From contig JAQVLL010000087.1 in NCBI GenBank assembly GCA_028704195.1, forward strand, positions 1 to 7,491: 7,491 bases of DNA, read 5' to 3'. The stretch comes from Smithellaceae bacterium. Lineage in GTDB: Bacteria; Desulfobacterota; Syntrophia; Syntrophales; Smithellaceae. This document shows positions 1 to 6,067 of the stretch, in pieces (the first letter of the stretch is position 1; each line of letters opens with the position of its first letter). The position numbers were made by a program, and so were the translations under genes. The notes beneath the pieces were generated by a model. The model saw only the letters and a program-made list of their open reading frames with translations. It ran no database searches and was not told the origin of the DNA.

Positions 1-258
1 CACCTGTCCGGCCAGTTCCTTGATGCCGATTTTTACGCAATCGGCAGGGGTACCGCAGACAGCATAACCCAGAAAACTACCGGCCTTCGTTGCGCTCCGC
101 ACCATCAACGGACGGAAAAGTGTAATTGCGTGACCCACCGCGCTTTGTTCAATTTCCGGCGCGACGATCAGACAATCCGCCTCCCGGGAAAGTTCCCCGT
201 AAAGCGCGGCAAGCCCCCGGGCATAAATCCCGTCATCATTCGTCAATAAAATCCTCAT
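1..258 (-). CDS. surE: SurE 5'/3'-nucleotidase (survival protein E), N-terminal part, cut by the window edge
   Basis: Reading the minus strand from ATG at 258 gives 86 residues beginning MRILLTNDDGIYARGL, the hallmark SurE N-terminus. SurE is a metal-dependent phosphatase that removes phosphate from nucleoside monophosphates and is linked to stationary-phase and stress survival. Asp8 and Asp9 (TNDDG) match the metal-binding pair of the family. Ser39 in EIEQSAVGHAIT matches the conserved serine of the second metal/phosphate loop, and CGTPADCVKIG (residues 68-78) is the next conserved block. The later metal-ligand Asn (near residue 92) and the rest of the usual roughly 250-residue protein lie beyond the left edge. 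The start is supported by AAAGGCGG, 7 bases upstream. The gene lies 34 bases after the lipoprotein gene and is probably co-transcribed with it. The identification is very secure; the physiological substrate is not visible from sequence. Confidence 0.95.
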   Translation of the reverse strand, partial: MRILLTNDDGIYARGLAALYGELSREADCLIVAPEIEQSAVGHAITLFRPLMVRSATKAGSFLGYAVCGTPADCVKIGIKELAGQV

Positions 259-292
259 CTTTTATCCGCCTTTGATGCCCTGCTGCCCGTTA

Positions 293-1564
293 TTATTTTA
301 CTTGAACAATCTTCCCGTTTTGAACCGTTAAAATAAATGCGTCTTTTTGGGACACGCGATTACCGTTGAAAGAAACACTGCCCGTCGCTCCCCGGAAATC
401 GTGTACATCCAGCAACGCCTCAAGGAATTCATCCCGTGTTGCAATATTTCGTTTTTCCAGGACCTTCAGAACAATGTCCATTGTATCGTAAGACAGGGCA
501 TCGATATTGCCGGGCTCACGGCCGTATTCTGCATAATATACATCGACAAAATCGTTTGTTTCCGGAAGATATCCGTTTACAAAAAAACTGTCCACAAAAA
601 CAGCTCCATTGAGATATTCAACACCGCTCTTTATCAAATCCGGTGAATGCCATAAACTGGCTCCCAATAATTGCACGCCCCTGACATTATGGTAAGCCAG
701 TTGAGAAGTAATCATCTTGATGCGCTGATGTGAATCCGGAATAAAGAGGGCCTCAAAATCCACAGATAAACTATCGTGATTGTTATTTGCCGAGCCGGAT
801 ACCTGCTGTGCAGCCTCAATCCTGTTTCCTGTGAGTCTTTTGATCTGGTAAGAGAAATCTGTGTCCGATTTGCGATAGGAGACTTCCTGATGGATCTTAC
901 CGCCAATACTATTCACTTTACTGCGGAAAAGACTGACCATTTCCAGTCCATAATCATCCTGAGGGTAGAGGACTGAGAAAATCCCCATATTCAATGTGTT
1001 GTGAACGTATCCCATTAATGCATCTATCTGCTGTGTCGCTGTCAGAAAATGCTGAAACACATATTCACCGGTTTCCGTAACACCTTCTTTGGAAGTGACT
1101 AATATCAATGGAACTTTTCTTTTTTGGGCTTCCTCGGCAATGACCGTTGCCTCATTCGTTCCCGACATGGCAACGATGGCTATTACATTAACATCGTCTG
1201 CCAGATAAGAAACCGCTTCCCGTATTTTCTCAGGTGTTTCTCCGGAGTCGGCAGCAACGATTCCCCAGTGAGAAGAAGAATGCTGTTTGAATATCTTTAA
1301 CGACAACTGGGCCGCGTCGAGTGCCCTGCGCCCGGCATTGCCAAAGCGGCCCGTCAGGGGGAAAATGCACCCTATATTATTATGAACGACCAAAGCGGAA
1401 GGTGGACCGGTGATGGACGGCTGAACGTCCAATGGTTTTTCGATTTTTTTTCTAACGGGCGGCTCTGCTCTTTTTTTTGTTATCAGCGGGCCTTTCGCAC
1501 ATCCTGCAATAAAAGCAAAAAGGAATAAAATAAAGATTGCCGCTGAAAGGCGATGCTTCTTCAT
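293..1564 (-). CDS. Periplasmic-binding-protein-like lipoprotein (LivK / Peripla_BP_6 type, LpoA-like), orphan
   Basis: This 423-residue protein begins with a lipoprotein signal peptide: basic MKKHR, a hydrophobic stretch at 6-19, and a lipobox IAGC with the acylated Cys at 22. Ala at +2 favours sorting to the outer membrane. A proline- and lysine-rich linker (about 25-56) precedes a two-lobed type I periplasmic-binding fold. The first strand is IGCIFPLTGRFGNAG (64-78), a GTNEA block sits at 135-139, the lobe-crossing segment is YPQDDYGLEMV (200-210), and ALSYDTMDIV plus GATGSVSFNGN lie near the end. These match branched-chain amino-acid receptors and the relatives often annotated as penicillin-binding-protein activators. 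No ABC permease or ATPase genes are adjacent, so transport is not supported. A sensor or cell-wall-synthase activator role is possible but inferred. AGGAGG sits 4 bases before the ATG. surE follows 34 bases downstream. Family confident, function open. Confidence 0.85.
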   Translation of the reverse strand: MKKHRLSAAIFILFLFAFIAGCAKGPLITKKRAEPPVRKKIEKPLDVQPSITGPPSALVVHNNIGCIFPLTGRFGNAGRRALDAAQLSLKIFKQHSSSHWGIVAADSGETPEKIREAVSYLADDVNVIAIVAMSGTNEATVIAEEAQKRKVPLILVTSKEGVTETGEYVFQHFLTATQQIDALMGYVHNTLNMGIFSVLYPQDDYGLEMVSLFRSKVNSIGGKIHQEVSYRKSDTDFSYQIKRLTGNRIEAAQQVSGSANNNHDSLSVDFEALFIPDSHQRIKMITSQLAYHNVRGVQLLGASLWHSPDLIKSGVEYLNGAVFVDSFFVNGYLPETNDFVDVYYAEYGREPGNIDALSYDTMDIVLKVLEKRNIATRDEFLEALLDVHDFRGATGSVSFNGNRVSQKDAFILTVQNGKIVQVK

Positions 1565-1590
1565 TTTGCCTCCTGAAAATTTTTTGTCAT

Positions 1591-1623
1591 TCTATAATAT
1601 TTTTCAGGACAAATCGATTTTAA
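1591..1623 (-). promoter_or_regulatory. Weak candidate promoter for the lipoprotein-surE pair
   Basis: The dnaK terminator separates this pair from dnaK, so a promoter is expected in the short A+T-rich gap. On the minus strand a TATTAT -10 (1594-1599) can be matched with a poor TTAAAA -35 (1618-1623) at 18-base spacing, overlapping the terminator tail. The -35 is far from consensus, and an alternative TATAGA -10 (1591-1596) overlaps it. This is a guess based on position and composition; terminator read-through could also supply transcript. Confidence 0.22.
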
Positions 1624-1655
1624 AAAGCCCGAAACCGCATTTCACGGTTTCGGGC
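1621..1655 (-). terminator. Rho-independent terminator after dnaK
   Basis: An 11-bp perfect stem (1627-1637 paired with 1645-1655, GCCCGAAACCG/CGGTTTCGGGC) closes a 7-base loop. Read on the minus strand it is followed directly by TTTTTA. It begins 21 bases after the dnaK stop codon. The other side has no T run, so it works only for leftward transcription. It closes the gmhA-grpE-dnaK unit. Confidence 0.92.
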
Positions 1656-1676
1656 CTCCAACAGGAATTCTTTGCC

Positions 1677-3599
1677 CTATTTCTTCACTTCTTCAAAATC
1701 CGCATCGACGACATCATCGTCTTTTTTACCTGAAGCCTGATCAGAACCTTCAGATCCGCCCCCCCCTGCAGCTCCCGGCCCGCCAGGTCCGCCTGCCGTC
1801 TTGGCATACATGGCTTCAGCCAGCTTGTGAGACACATTCATCAGATCATCCTGTGCTTTCTTGATGGCCTCAAGGTCATCGCCTTCCAGTTCCTTTTTCA
1901 CTTTGGCAATCGCTTCTTCGATTTTAGCCTTTTCCGCAGCATCGACCTTGTCACCGAATTCCTTGATGTTCTTCTCGACGGAATAAACCAGGGAATCGGC
2001 TTGATTTCTGGCTTCGATCAATTCCTTACGGCGCTTGTCTTCTTCCGCATGCATCTCCGCATCCTTGACCAGCTTTTCAATCTCCGCCTCGCTCAAACCG
2101 CTGGAGGCGGTAATCTTTATACTCTGCTCTTTGCCGGTGCCCAGATCTTTGGCGTTGACATGCACAATTCCGTTCGCGTCGATATCAAACGTCACTTCTA
2201 TCTGGGGCACACCGCGGGGCGCCGGCGGAATTCCCACCAATTCAAAACGTCCCAGCGTCCGGTTGTCGGCGGCCATCTGGCGTTCCCCCTGCAGAACATG
2301 AATGCTCACCGCCGGCTGATTGTCGGCCGCCGTCGAAAAGATCTGGCTTTTCTTGCTGGGAATGGTTGTATTCTTCTCGATGAGCCTTGTCATCACTCCG
2401 CCAAGAGTTTCGATGCCGAGAGAGAGCGGCGTCACATCCAAAAGCAAAACATCTTTGACATCGCCCGCCAGCACACCTCCCTGAATGGCCGCACCCACTG
2501 CCACGACTTCATCCGGATTGACGCCTTTATGCGGATCTTTCCCGAAGATTTCCTTCACTTTCTGCTGAACACGGGGCATACGGGTCATGCCGCCGACCAG
2601 AATGACCTCATTGATATCCTTGCTGGACATGCCGGCATCTTTCAGCGCGGTGTTGCATGGACCAATGACTTTATCGATCAGATCTTCCACAAGCGATTCG
2701 AGCTTGGCGCGCGAAAGCTTGATATTCATATGCTTGGGACCCGAGGCGTCCGCCGTGATAAAAGGCAGATTGATGTCCGTTTCCATGGTCGTGGAAAGTT
2801 CCATCTTCGCTTTTTCCGCCGCTTCTTTCAGCCGCTGCAGTGCCATTTTGTCGGTACGCAGATCAATACCCTGATCCTTCTTGAATTCAGCCACCAGATA
2901 ATCCATGACGCGCTGGTCGAAGTCTTCACCGCCGAGGTGCGTATCACCGTTGGTCGATTTCACTTCGAAAACACCTTCACCCAGCTCCAGGATGGAGATA
3001 TCAAATGTACCGCCGCCCAGATCGAACACGGCAATTTTTTCATCCTTTTTCTTGTCCAGACCATACGCCAGCGCCGCTGCAGTCGGTTCGTTAATAATGC
3101 GAAGAACATTCAGCCCCGCGATTTTTCCTGCGTCTTTGGTTGCCTGGCGCTGTGAATCGTTAAAGTAAGCCGGAACTGTTATAACGGCATCCGTTACTTT
3201 TTCGCCAAGATAGTCTTCTGCGGTCTGTTTCATCTTGGTCAGAATCATCGCGGAAATCTCCGCCGGTGAATAATTCTTTCCTCTCACGGCAACCTGGGCA
3301 TCGCCATTGGCCGCTTCAGTAATCTTGAAGGCGGAAATCTTCACGTCATATTGAATTTCTTTGGAATTATATTTTCTGCCGATCATTCTTTTCACGGCGT
3401 AAACCGTATTTTCCGAATTGGTGATGGCCTGCCTCTTGGCTACCTGACCAACCAGCCGCTCACCGCTATCCGTAATGGCGACAACTGAAGGGGTGGTGCG
3501 GTTACCTTCCTGGTTCGCAATAACGACCGGGTCACCGCCTTCCATAATTGCCACACACGAATTGGTTGTTCCTAAATCTATTCCGATAATTTTTCCCAT
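1677..3599 (-). CDS. dnaK: Molecular chaperone DnaK (Hsp70), full length
   Basis: This 640-residue cytoplasmic chaperone has the usual DnaK length. It binds exposed hydrophobic segments and cycles between ATP and ADP states with help from a J-protein and GrpE. The nucleotide-binding domain shows GIDLGTTNSCVA (6-17), Lys70 in AVKRMIG, the segment VPAYFNDSQRQATKDAG (142-158), INEPTAAALAYG (169-180), the second phosphate loop DLGGGTFD (193-200, Thr198) and ILVGGMTRMP (333-342). The interdomain linker DVLLLDVT is at 383-390. The substrate-binding domain and lid follow, then a Gly-rich tail (602-616) and the typical acidic end DADFEEVKK. All key residues are present, with no frameshift. AAGGAGGA overlaps the grpE stop codon, and only 12 bases separate the two genes, implying coupled translation. 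A terminator follows. No dnaJ gene is seen downstream. Confidence 0.99.
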   Translation of the reverse strand: MGKIIGIDLGTTNSCVAIMEGGDPVVIANQEGNRTTPSVVAITDSGERLVGQVAKRQAITNSENTVYAVKRMIGRKYNSKEIQYDVKISAFKITEAANGDAQVAVRGKNYSPAEISAMILTKMKQTAEDYLGEKVTDAVITVPAYFNDSQRQATKDAGKIAGLNVLRIINEPTAAALAYGLDKKKDEKIAVFDLGGGTFDISILELGEGVFEVKSTNGDTHLGGEDFDQRVMDYLVAEFKKDQGIDLRTDKMALQRLKEAAEKAKMELSTTMETDINLPFITADASGPKHMNIKLSRAKLESLVEDLIDKVIGPCNTALKDAGMSSKDINEVILVGGMTRMPRVQQKVKEIFGKDPHKGVNPDEVVAVGAAIQGGVLAGDVKDVLLLDVTPLSLGIETLGGVMTRLIEKNTTIPSKKSQIFSTAADNQPAVSIHVLQGERQMAADNRTLGRFELVGIPPAPRGVPQIEVTFDIDANGIVHVNAKDLGTGKEQSIKITASSGLSEAEIEKLVKDAEMHAEEDKRRKELIEARNQADSLVYSVEKNIKEFGDKVDAAEKAKIEEAIAKVKKELEGDDLEAIKKAQDDLMNVSHKLAEAMYAKTAGGPGGPGAAGGGGSEGSDQASGKKDDDVVDADFEEVKK

Positions 3600-3611
3600 T
3601 TTTCTTCCTCC

Positions 3612-4217
3612 TTATTCTCCATTAGCCTCGCTTATTTCACATTCACTGTTATCTCCGGTCTTTTTGCAAACACAGACTCTCGAAGGCCGAATCAATCTGC
3701 CGTTGAGCAAATAGCCTTTTTCCATCTCGCTCACAACCTTATTGTTTTCATGATCCGTGCTCTCCACCTGCATCATCGCCTCGTGAAAATTCGGGTCAAA
3801 ATCGGCTCCCACACTCTCTATTCTCTCCACACCATGTCTCTTCAGACAGCACAGAAGTTGATCCTGAATCAATGTGATACCGTCCTTAAAGGCCTGTGCA
3901 TCGCTGCTTTCCTTGTGTTCAAGCGCGCGATCCAGGCTGTCCAGGAAAGGCAAAATATCCTTTATCAAATCCTCTTTGCCGTACTTAATGATATCCGCTT
4001 TATCCCGGGCCGCCCGTTTTCTGAAATTATCCAACTCAGCCACTGCTCGAAGATAACGATCATAATTTTCTTTTGCTTCTTTTTCTTTTACTTCAAGTGT
4101 TTCCGCTAACTCTTTTAATTCATCCCGCTCAAAACTGATCTCTTTTTCTGCCGTATCAACTGATTCGGGCTTTTCCACCTTTATTTTCTTGTCCGTATGA
4201 TCCTTTTTCGTTTTCAC
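3612..4217 (-). CDS. grpE: GrpE, nucleotide exchange factor for DnaK
   Basis: This is a 201-residue GrpE, within the normal family range. It is a homodimer that releases ADP from DnaK and is thought to act as the thermosensor of the cycle. An acidic and basic N-terminus (1-30) leads into a long charged helix (about 30-75) containing YDRYLRAVAELDNFRKRAARD (in part, 52-72). The central helices follow (KYGKEDLIKDILPFLDSLDRAL), then the C-terminal beta domain with FDPNFHEAMM (140-149) and GYLLNGRLIRPS (168-179). The start codon is GTG at 4217, supported by AGGAG 5 bases upstream. It lies 20 bases after gmhA and 12 before dnaK. Five cysteines (123, 124, 182, 184, 193) are noticeable; Cys182 and Cys184 lie just after the RPS segment, where valine or other small residues are usual. 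Identification is secure. Confidence 0.97.
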   Translation of the reverse strand: MKTKKDHTDKKIKVEKPESVDTAEKEISFERDELKELAETLEVKEKEAKENYDRYLRAVAELDNFRKRAARDKADIIKYGKEDLIKDILPFLDSLDRALEHKESSDAQAFKDGITLIQDQLLCCLKRHGVERIESVGADFDPNFHEAMMQVESTDHENNKVVSEMEKGYLLNGRLIRPSRVCVCKKTGDNSECEISEANGE

Positions 4218-4222
4218 TACCG

Positions 4223-4227
4223 CTCCT
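4223..4227 (-). promoter_or_regulatory. Ribosome-binding site that fixes the grpE GTG start
   Basis: AGGAG on the minus strand stands 5 bases before the GTG at 4217. No ATG with comparable support is available nearby in the same frame, so this site decides for the GTG start. Confidence 0.7.
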
Positions 4228-4237
4228 GCAGCTTTTT

Positions 4238-4822
4238 TTATTTTAAATCCGGCTTCTGAAATAATTTCATGTCAACCAGCTCGCAAATTGCATGACTGGC
4301 CGTAATGTGAGTTTCCTGAACGCGCGCCGTACTGTTTGACGAAACATTCAGCAATAAGTCCGCAATCTGGCCAATGGAACCGCCATCTCTACCGGTAAAA
4401 GCAAGCGTGATCATTCCCATCTTCTTGGCTGTCTCGAGACCTTTGATTACATTGGGAGAATTACCGCTTGTGCTGATCCCCCACGCCACATCACCGGACT
4501 GTCCCAGAGCACGAATCTGCTTGGCGAAAATTTCCGAGAAATCGTAGTCGTTGCCTACAGATGTAATGACGGATGTATCCGTTGTCAATGCAATGGCCGG
4601 CAGCGGGGGCCTTTCGATAATGAACCGGTTCACAAATTCAGCAGCGATGTGCTGCGCATCTGCGGCGGAACCGCCATTGCCGAAGATCAGAATTTTATTG
4701 CCTGCTTTCAGAGCGGCTGTCAGTACCTCAATGATATTCACCAGACGGCCGAGATTATCGTTGATGAAAGCCTCCTTGACCCGGCAACTCTCTTTGAATA
4801 TCTTGACGAGATGATCTTTCAT
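4238..4822 (-). CDS. gmhA: Phosphoheptose isomerase GmhA (sedoheptulose 7-phosphate isomerase)
   Basis: This 194-residue SIS-domain protein converts sedoheptulose 7-phosphate to D-glycero-D-manno-heptose 7-phosphate, the first step of ADP-heptose synthesis for the LPS inner core. It is cytoplasmic and usually a tetramer. The sugar-phosphate loop FGNGGSAADAQHIAAEF (47-63) and STSGNSPNVIKGLE (117-130) are typical. His58, Glu62, Gln169 and His177 align with the E. coli GmhA residues His61, Glu65, Gln172 and His180, which are the zinc ligands and include the catalytic Glu and His. That makes GmhA a better call than another SIS protein such as DiaA, which lacks the full set. The length matches the family. 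The ATG at 4822 has AAAGG 9 bases upstream, and an in-frame stop five codons upstream excludes an earlier start. It is the first gene of the unit with grpE and dnaK. Confidence 0.92.
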   Translation of the reverse strand: MKDHLVKIFKESCRVKEAFINDNLGRLVNIIEVLTAALKAGNKILIFGNGGSAADAQHIAAEFVNRFIIERPPLPAIALTTDTSVITSVGNDYDFSEIFAKQIRALGQSGDVAWGISTSGNSPNVIKGLETAKKMGMITLAFTGRDGGSIGQIADLLLNVSSNSTARVQETHITASHAICELVDMKLFQKPDLK

Positions 4823-4834
4823 GATTACCAGCCT

Positions 4835-4843
4835 TTAGTTCAT
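4835..4843 (-). other. Two-codon reading frame (Met-Asn-stop) ahead of gmhA
   Basis: On the minus strand GGAGGG (4851-4856) stands 7 bases before ATG AAC TAA. This site is closer to the Shine-Dalgarno ideal than the one used by gmhA itself, whose AAAGG overlaps the stop of this tiny frame. gmhA begins 12 bases after the stop. It could be a minimal leader frame that delivers terminating ribosomes to gmhA, or chance. There is no evidence of translation. Confidence 0.3.
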
Positions 4844-4870
4844 TATTCAACCCTCCGCTGAAGCGCGCAT

Positions 4871-4899
4871 AATATATGAACTGGAATATAGAGTGTCAA
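4871..4899 (-). promoter_or_regulatory. Promoter of gmhA-grpE-dnaK
   Basis: Read on the minus strand: a perfect TTGACA -35 (4894-4899), a 17-base spacer and a TATATT -10 (4871-4876). This is a near-consensus sigma-70-type promoter. It would start transcription near 4862-4866, leaving a leader of about 40 bases before gmhA. The CCTTGACA / TTCATATATT pattern is shared with the opposing hsp20 promoter. A heat-shock sigma (RpoH) reading, CTTGA plus CATATA, is possible but the CCCC of the classic -10 is absent. Confidence 0.75.
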
Positions 4900-4952
4900 G
4901 GGTGAGCCGCCAATTTTTATCCTGACGCTCCGTTTATATCCCCTTTTCAAGA

Positions 4953-4984
4953 AAGGCCGCAAACCATGACCCCACCCAGGCCTT
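4953..4984. repeat. Inverted repeat AAGGCC-N20-GGCCTT in the divergent region
   Basis: Arms at 4953-4958 and 4979-4984. The right arm runs into the -35 box of the hsp20 promoter (4983-4988). The position would suit an operator, or the RNA could form a small hairpin on leftward upstream transcripts. Six-base arms are short enough to arise by chance. The rest of the gap between gmhA and the first hsp20 gene shows the two promoters and nothing else I can name. Confidence 0.25.
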
Positions 4985-5010
4985 GACAACACAATTTTCA
5001 TTCATATATT
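4983..5010 (+). promoter_or_regulatory. Promoter of the hsp20 cluster
   Basis: TTGACA (4983-4988), 16-base spacer, TATATT (5005-5010): a near-consensus sigma-70-type promoter. Initiation near 5017 would give a roughly 70-base, A-rich, little-structured leader ending in a strong ribosome-binding site AAGGAGG (5072-5078). It shares CCTTGACA and TTCATATATT with the divergent gmhA promoter. Confidence 0.75.
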
Positions 5011-5085
5011 TTGATTAAAAGAGCAAAATAAACAATAACGGCAAGTAGTTACAGGAAAATACATCTAAAGAAAGGAGGAAAGTTT

Positions 5086-5523
5086 ATGTTCAACCCTGGT
5101 TTATGGAGAGTACGAAGATTTTCCGATGTCATGCCGGAAATAATGCACCTGCAGCAGGAAATGAACCGACTTTTTTCCAGTGCAGGACAAAAGACTCAGC
5201 AGGATTATCCAGCAGTCAATATCTGGGAAAAAGAGGGCACCTCAGTCGTGACGGCGGAACTGCCCGGAATCGACCCTGAAAAAATGGACATCACCGTCTC
5301 CGGCGATGTTTTGTCCATCGCGGTAACGGCCTTGAAGGAGACCTTTTCCAAAGGCGAAATTTATTTACGCCAGGAAAGAGGGATCGGAAATTTCAAGCGC
5401 AACATTCAGCTTCCCTATCAGGTCGATGCAAAGGCTGTCGAAGCAAAGTACGAAAAAGGGATATTGATGATTACGCTGCCCAGGATCAAAGAAGATTTAC
5501 CCAAGAAAATTAAAATCAAATAA
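5086..5523 (+). CDS. hsp20: Small heat-shock protein, Hsp20/alpha-crystallin family (first of three)
   Basis: This 145-residue protein is an ATP-independent holdase that binds unfolding proteins in the cytoplasm and passes them to DnaK. An N-terminal arm of about 40 residues (with RRFSDVMPEIMHLQQEMNRL in part, 10-29) is followed by the alpha-crystallin domain, from PAVNIWEKEG (42-51) through VTAELPGIDPEKMDITV (55-71) and RQERGIGNFKRNIQLP (95-110) to AKYEKGILMITLP (120-132). That last block carries GIL in place of the more common GVL. The C-terminus KKIKIK contains an I-x-I tail (IKI, residues 142-144) that docks on neighbouring subunits. The ATG has AAGGAGG 7 bases upstream. It is the first gene after the rightward promoter, 21 bases ahead of the second hsp20 gene and probably in one transcript with it. 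Confidence 0.95.
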   Translation: MFNPGLWRVRRFSDVMPEIMHLQQEMNRLFSSAGQKTQQDYPAVNIWEKEGTSVVTAELPGIDPEKMDITVSGDVLSIAVTALKETFSKGEIYLRQERGIGNFKRNIQLPYQVDAKAVEAKYEKGILMITLPRIKEDLPKKIKIK

Positions 5524-5544
5524 AAGGAAAGGAGGTATGCTTCC

Positions 5545-5937
5545 ATGGCAGAACAAGAAATGCAGAAAACTCAAAACGTGCCGGCAACGGAACGTATCCG
5601 CAATGTCAAAACATTTGCGCCTCGAGTAGATATATATGAGAATAAAGAATCCCTGTTTTTGTTAGCCGATATGCCGGGTGTCGACGAAAAGACCGTTGAT
5701 ATTGAACTGGAAAAAAATGTATTGACGATCATCGGAAGGGTTGATAACGGCCGCGTTAATGACGCAACCATGATGTATTCGGAATATGAAATTGGCGATT
5801 ACGAAAGGGTTTTTACCCTGTCGGATGAAATCGACCGCGATAAAATTGTGGCAACCGTAAAAAATGGCGTTCTGCGTCTGGAACTGCCGAAAACGGAAAA
5901 GGTAAAACCGAAGAAAATAGTCATTAAAGCGACATAA
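5545..5937 (+). CDS. hsp20: Small heat-shock protein, Hsp20/alpha-crystallin family, short form (second of three)
   Basis: This 130-residue Hsp20 has a very short N-terminal arm of about 23 residues, rich in Gln and Glu and without the hydrophobic, Phe-rich character of the third copy. The alpha-crystallin domain starts at APRVDIYENKESL (25-37) and includes LLADMPGVDEKTVDIEL (39-55) and DYERVFTLSDEID (85-97). It ends in the canonical ATVKNGVLRLELPK (103-116), and the tail KKIVIKAT supplies the I-x-I anchor (IVI, 125-127). AAAGGAGG lies 9 bases before the ATG; the ATG at 5537 is out of frame. It follows the first copy by 21 bases, so the two are surely co-transcribed. The arm lengths and sequences differ enough that this is an old duplicate, not a recent one. 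The short arm suggests smaller oligomers or a partner role with the first copy (inference). Confidence 0.95.
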   Translation: MAEQEMQKTQNVPATERIRNVKTFAPRVDIYENKESLFLLADMPGVDEKTVDIELEKNVLTIIGRVDNGRVNDATMMYSEYEIGDYERVFTLSDEIDRDKIVATVKNGVLRLELPKTEKVKPKKIVIKAT

Positions 5938-5985
5938 AAAAGGGCCAAGGTGAAAGGTTAGAGGTAAAAATTTTTAAGTACAAGC

Positions 5986-6047
5986 CCCACCTTCAGCGGG
6001 ACAATTCAACCTGCACGTTTCAGTGCACTTCGTTTCTGAAGCGTGGG
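5986..6047 (+). promoter_or_regulatory. Structured leader ahead of the third hsp20 gene (candidate RNA element)
   Basis: In the 130-base gap, CCCACCTTCAG (5986-5996) pairs with CTGAAGCGTGGG (6036-6047): 11 base pairs with a single bulged C at 6042. Inside is a second hairpin, TGCAC/GTGCA (6012-6016 with 6023-6027). The structure ends 7 bases before the GGAGG of the third hsp20 gene. The left-arm segment CCTTCAG (5990-5996) can alternatively pair over 7 bases, with two G-U pairs, with TTGGAGG (6053-6059), hiding that site. No T run follows, so it is not a standard terminator. A clear promoter is not seen in the gap. Confidence 0.4.
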
Positions 6048-6054
6048 TTTCATT

Positions 6055-6059
6055 GGAGG
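6055..6059 (+). promoter_or_regulatory. Ribosome-binding site that fixes the start of the third hsp20 gene
   Basis: GGAGG lies 8 bases before ATG at 6068. The frame is open further upstream to a GTG at 6023, but that codon has no Shine-Dalgarno sequence and would fall inside the hairpin region. The in-frame GTG at 6062 is only 2 bases from GGAGG. The start at 6068 is therefore preferred. Confidence 0.85.
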
Positions 6060-6067
6060 ATGTGATC

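Noticed and set aside
1827..3155. A 442-codon open frame on the plus strand inside dnaK
   Set aside because: It lies wholly antisense to a perfectly conserved dnaK, has no family signature I recognise and no ribosome-binding site that stands out. Long antisense frames are a known by-product of dnaK codon use and have misled annotation before.
4873..4899. A possible CIRCE operator, because GAGTGTCAA at 4891-4899 resembles the right half (GAGTGCTAA)
   Set aside because: The partner half 9 bases away does not match TTAGCACTC, and the bases are explained by the TTGACA box of the minus-strand promoter.
5965..5976. The 12-base palindrome TAAAAATTTTTA after the second hsp20 gene
   Set aside because: It is a pure A/T run with no GC stem, so it is neither a terminator nor a convincing operator; no promoter hexamer pair could be placed on it.
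6023..6067. An upstream extension of the third Hsp20 from GTG at 6023
   Set aside because: There is no ribosome-binding site before it, the added residues do not look like an Hsp20 arm, and GGAGG is ideally spaced for ATG at 6068.
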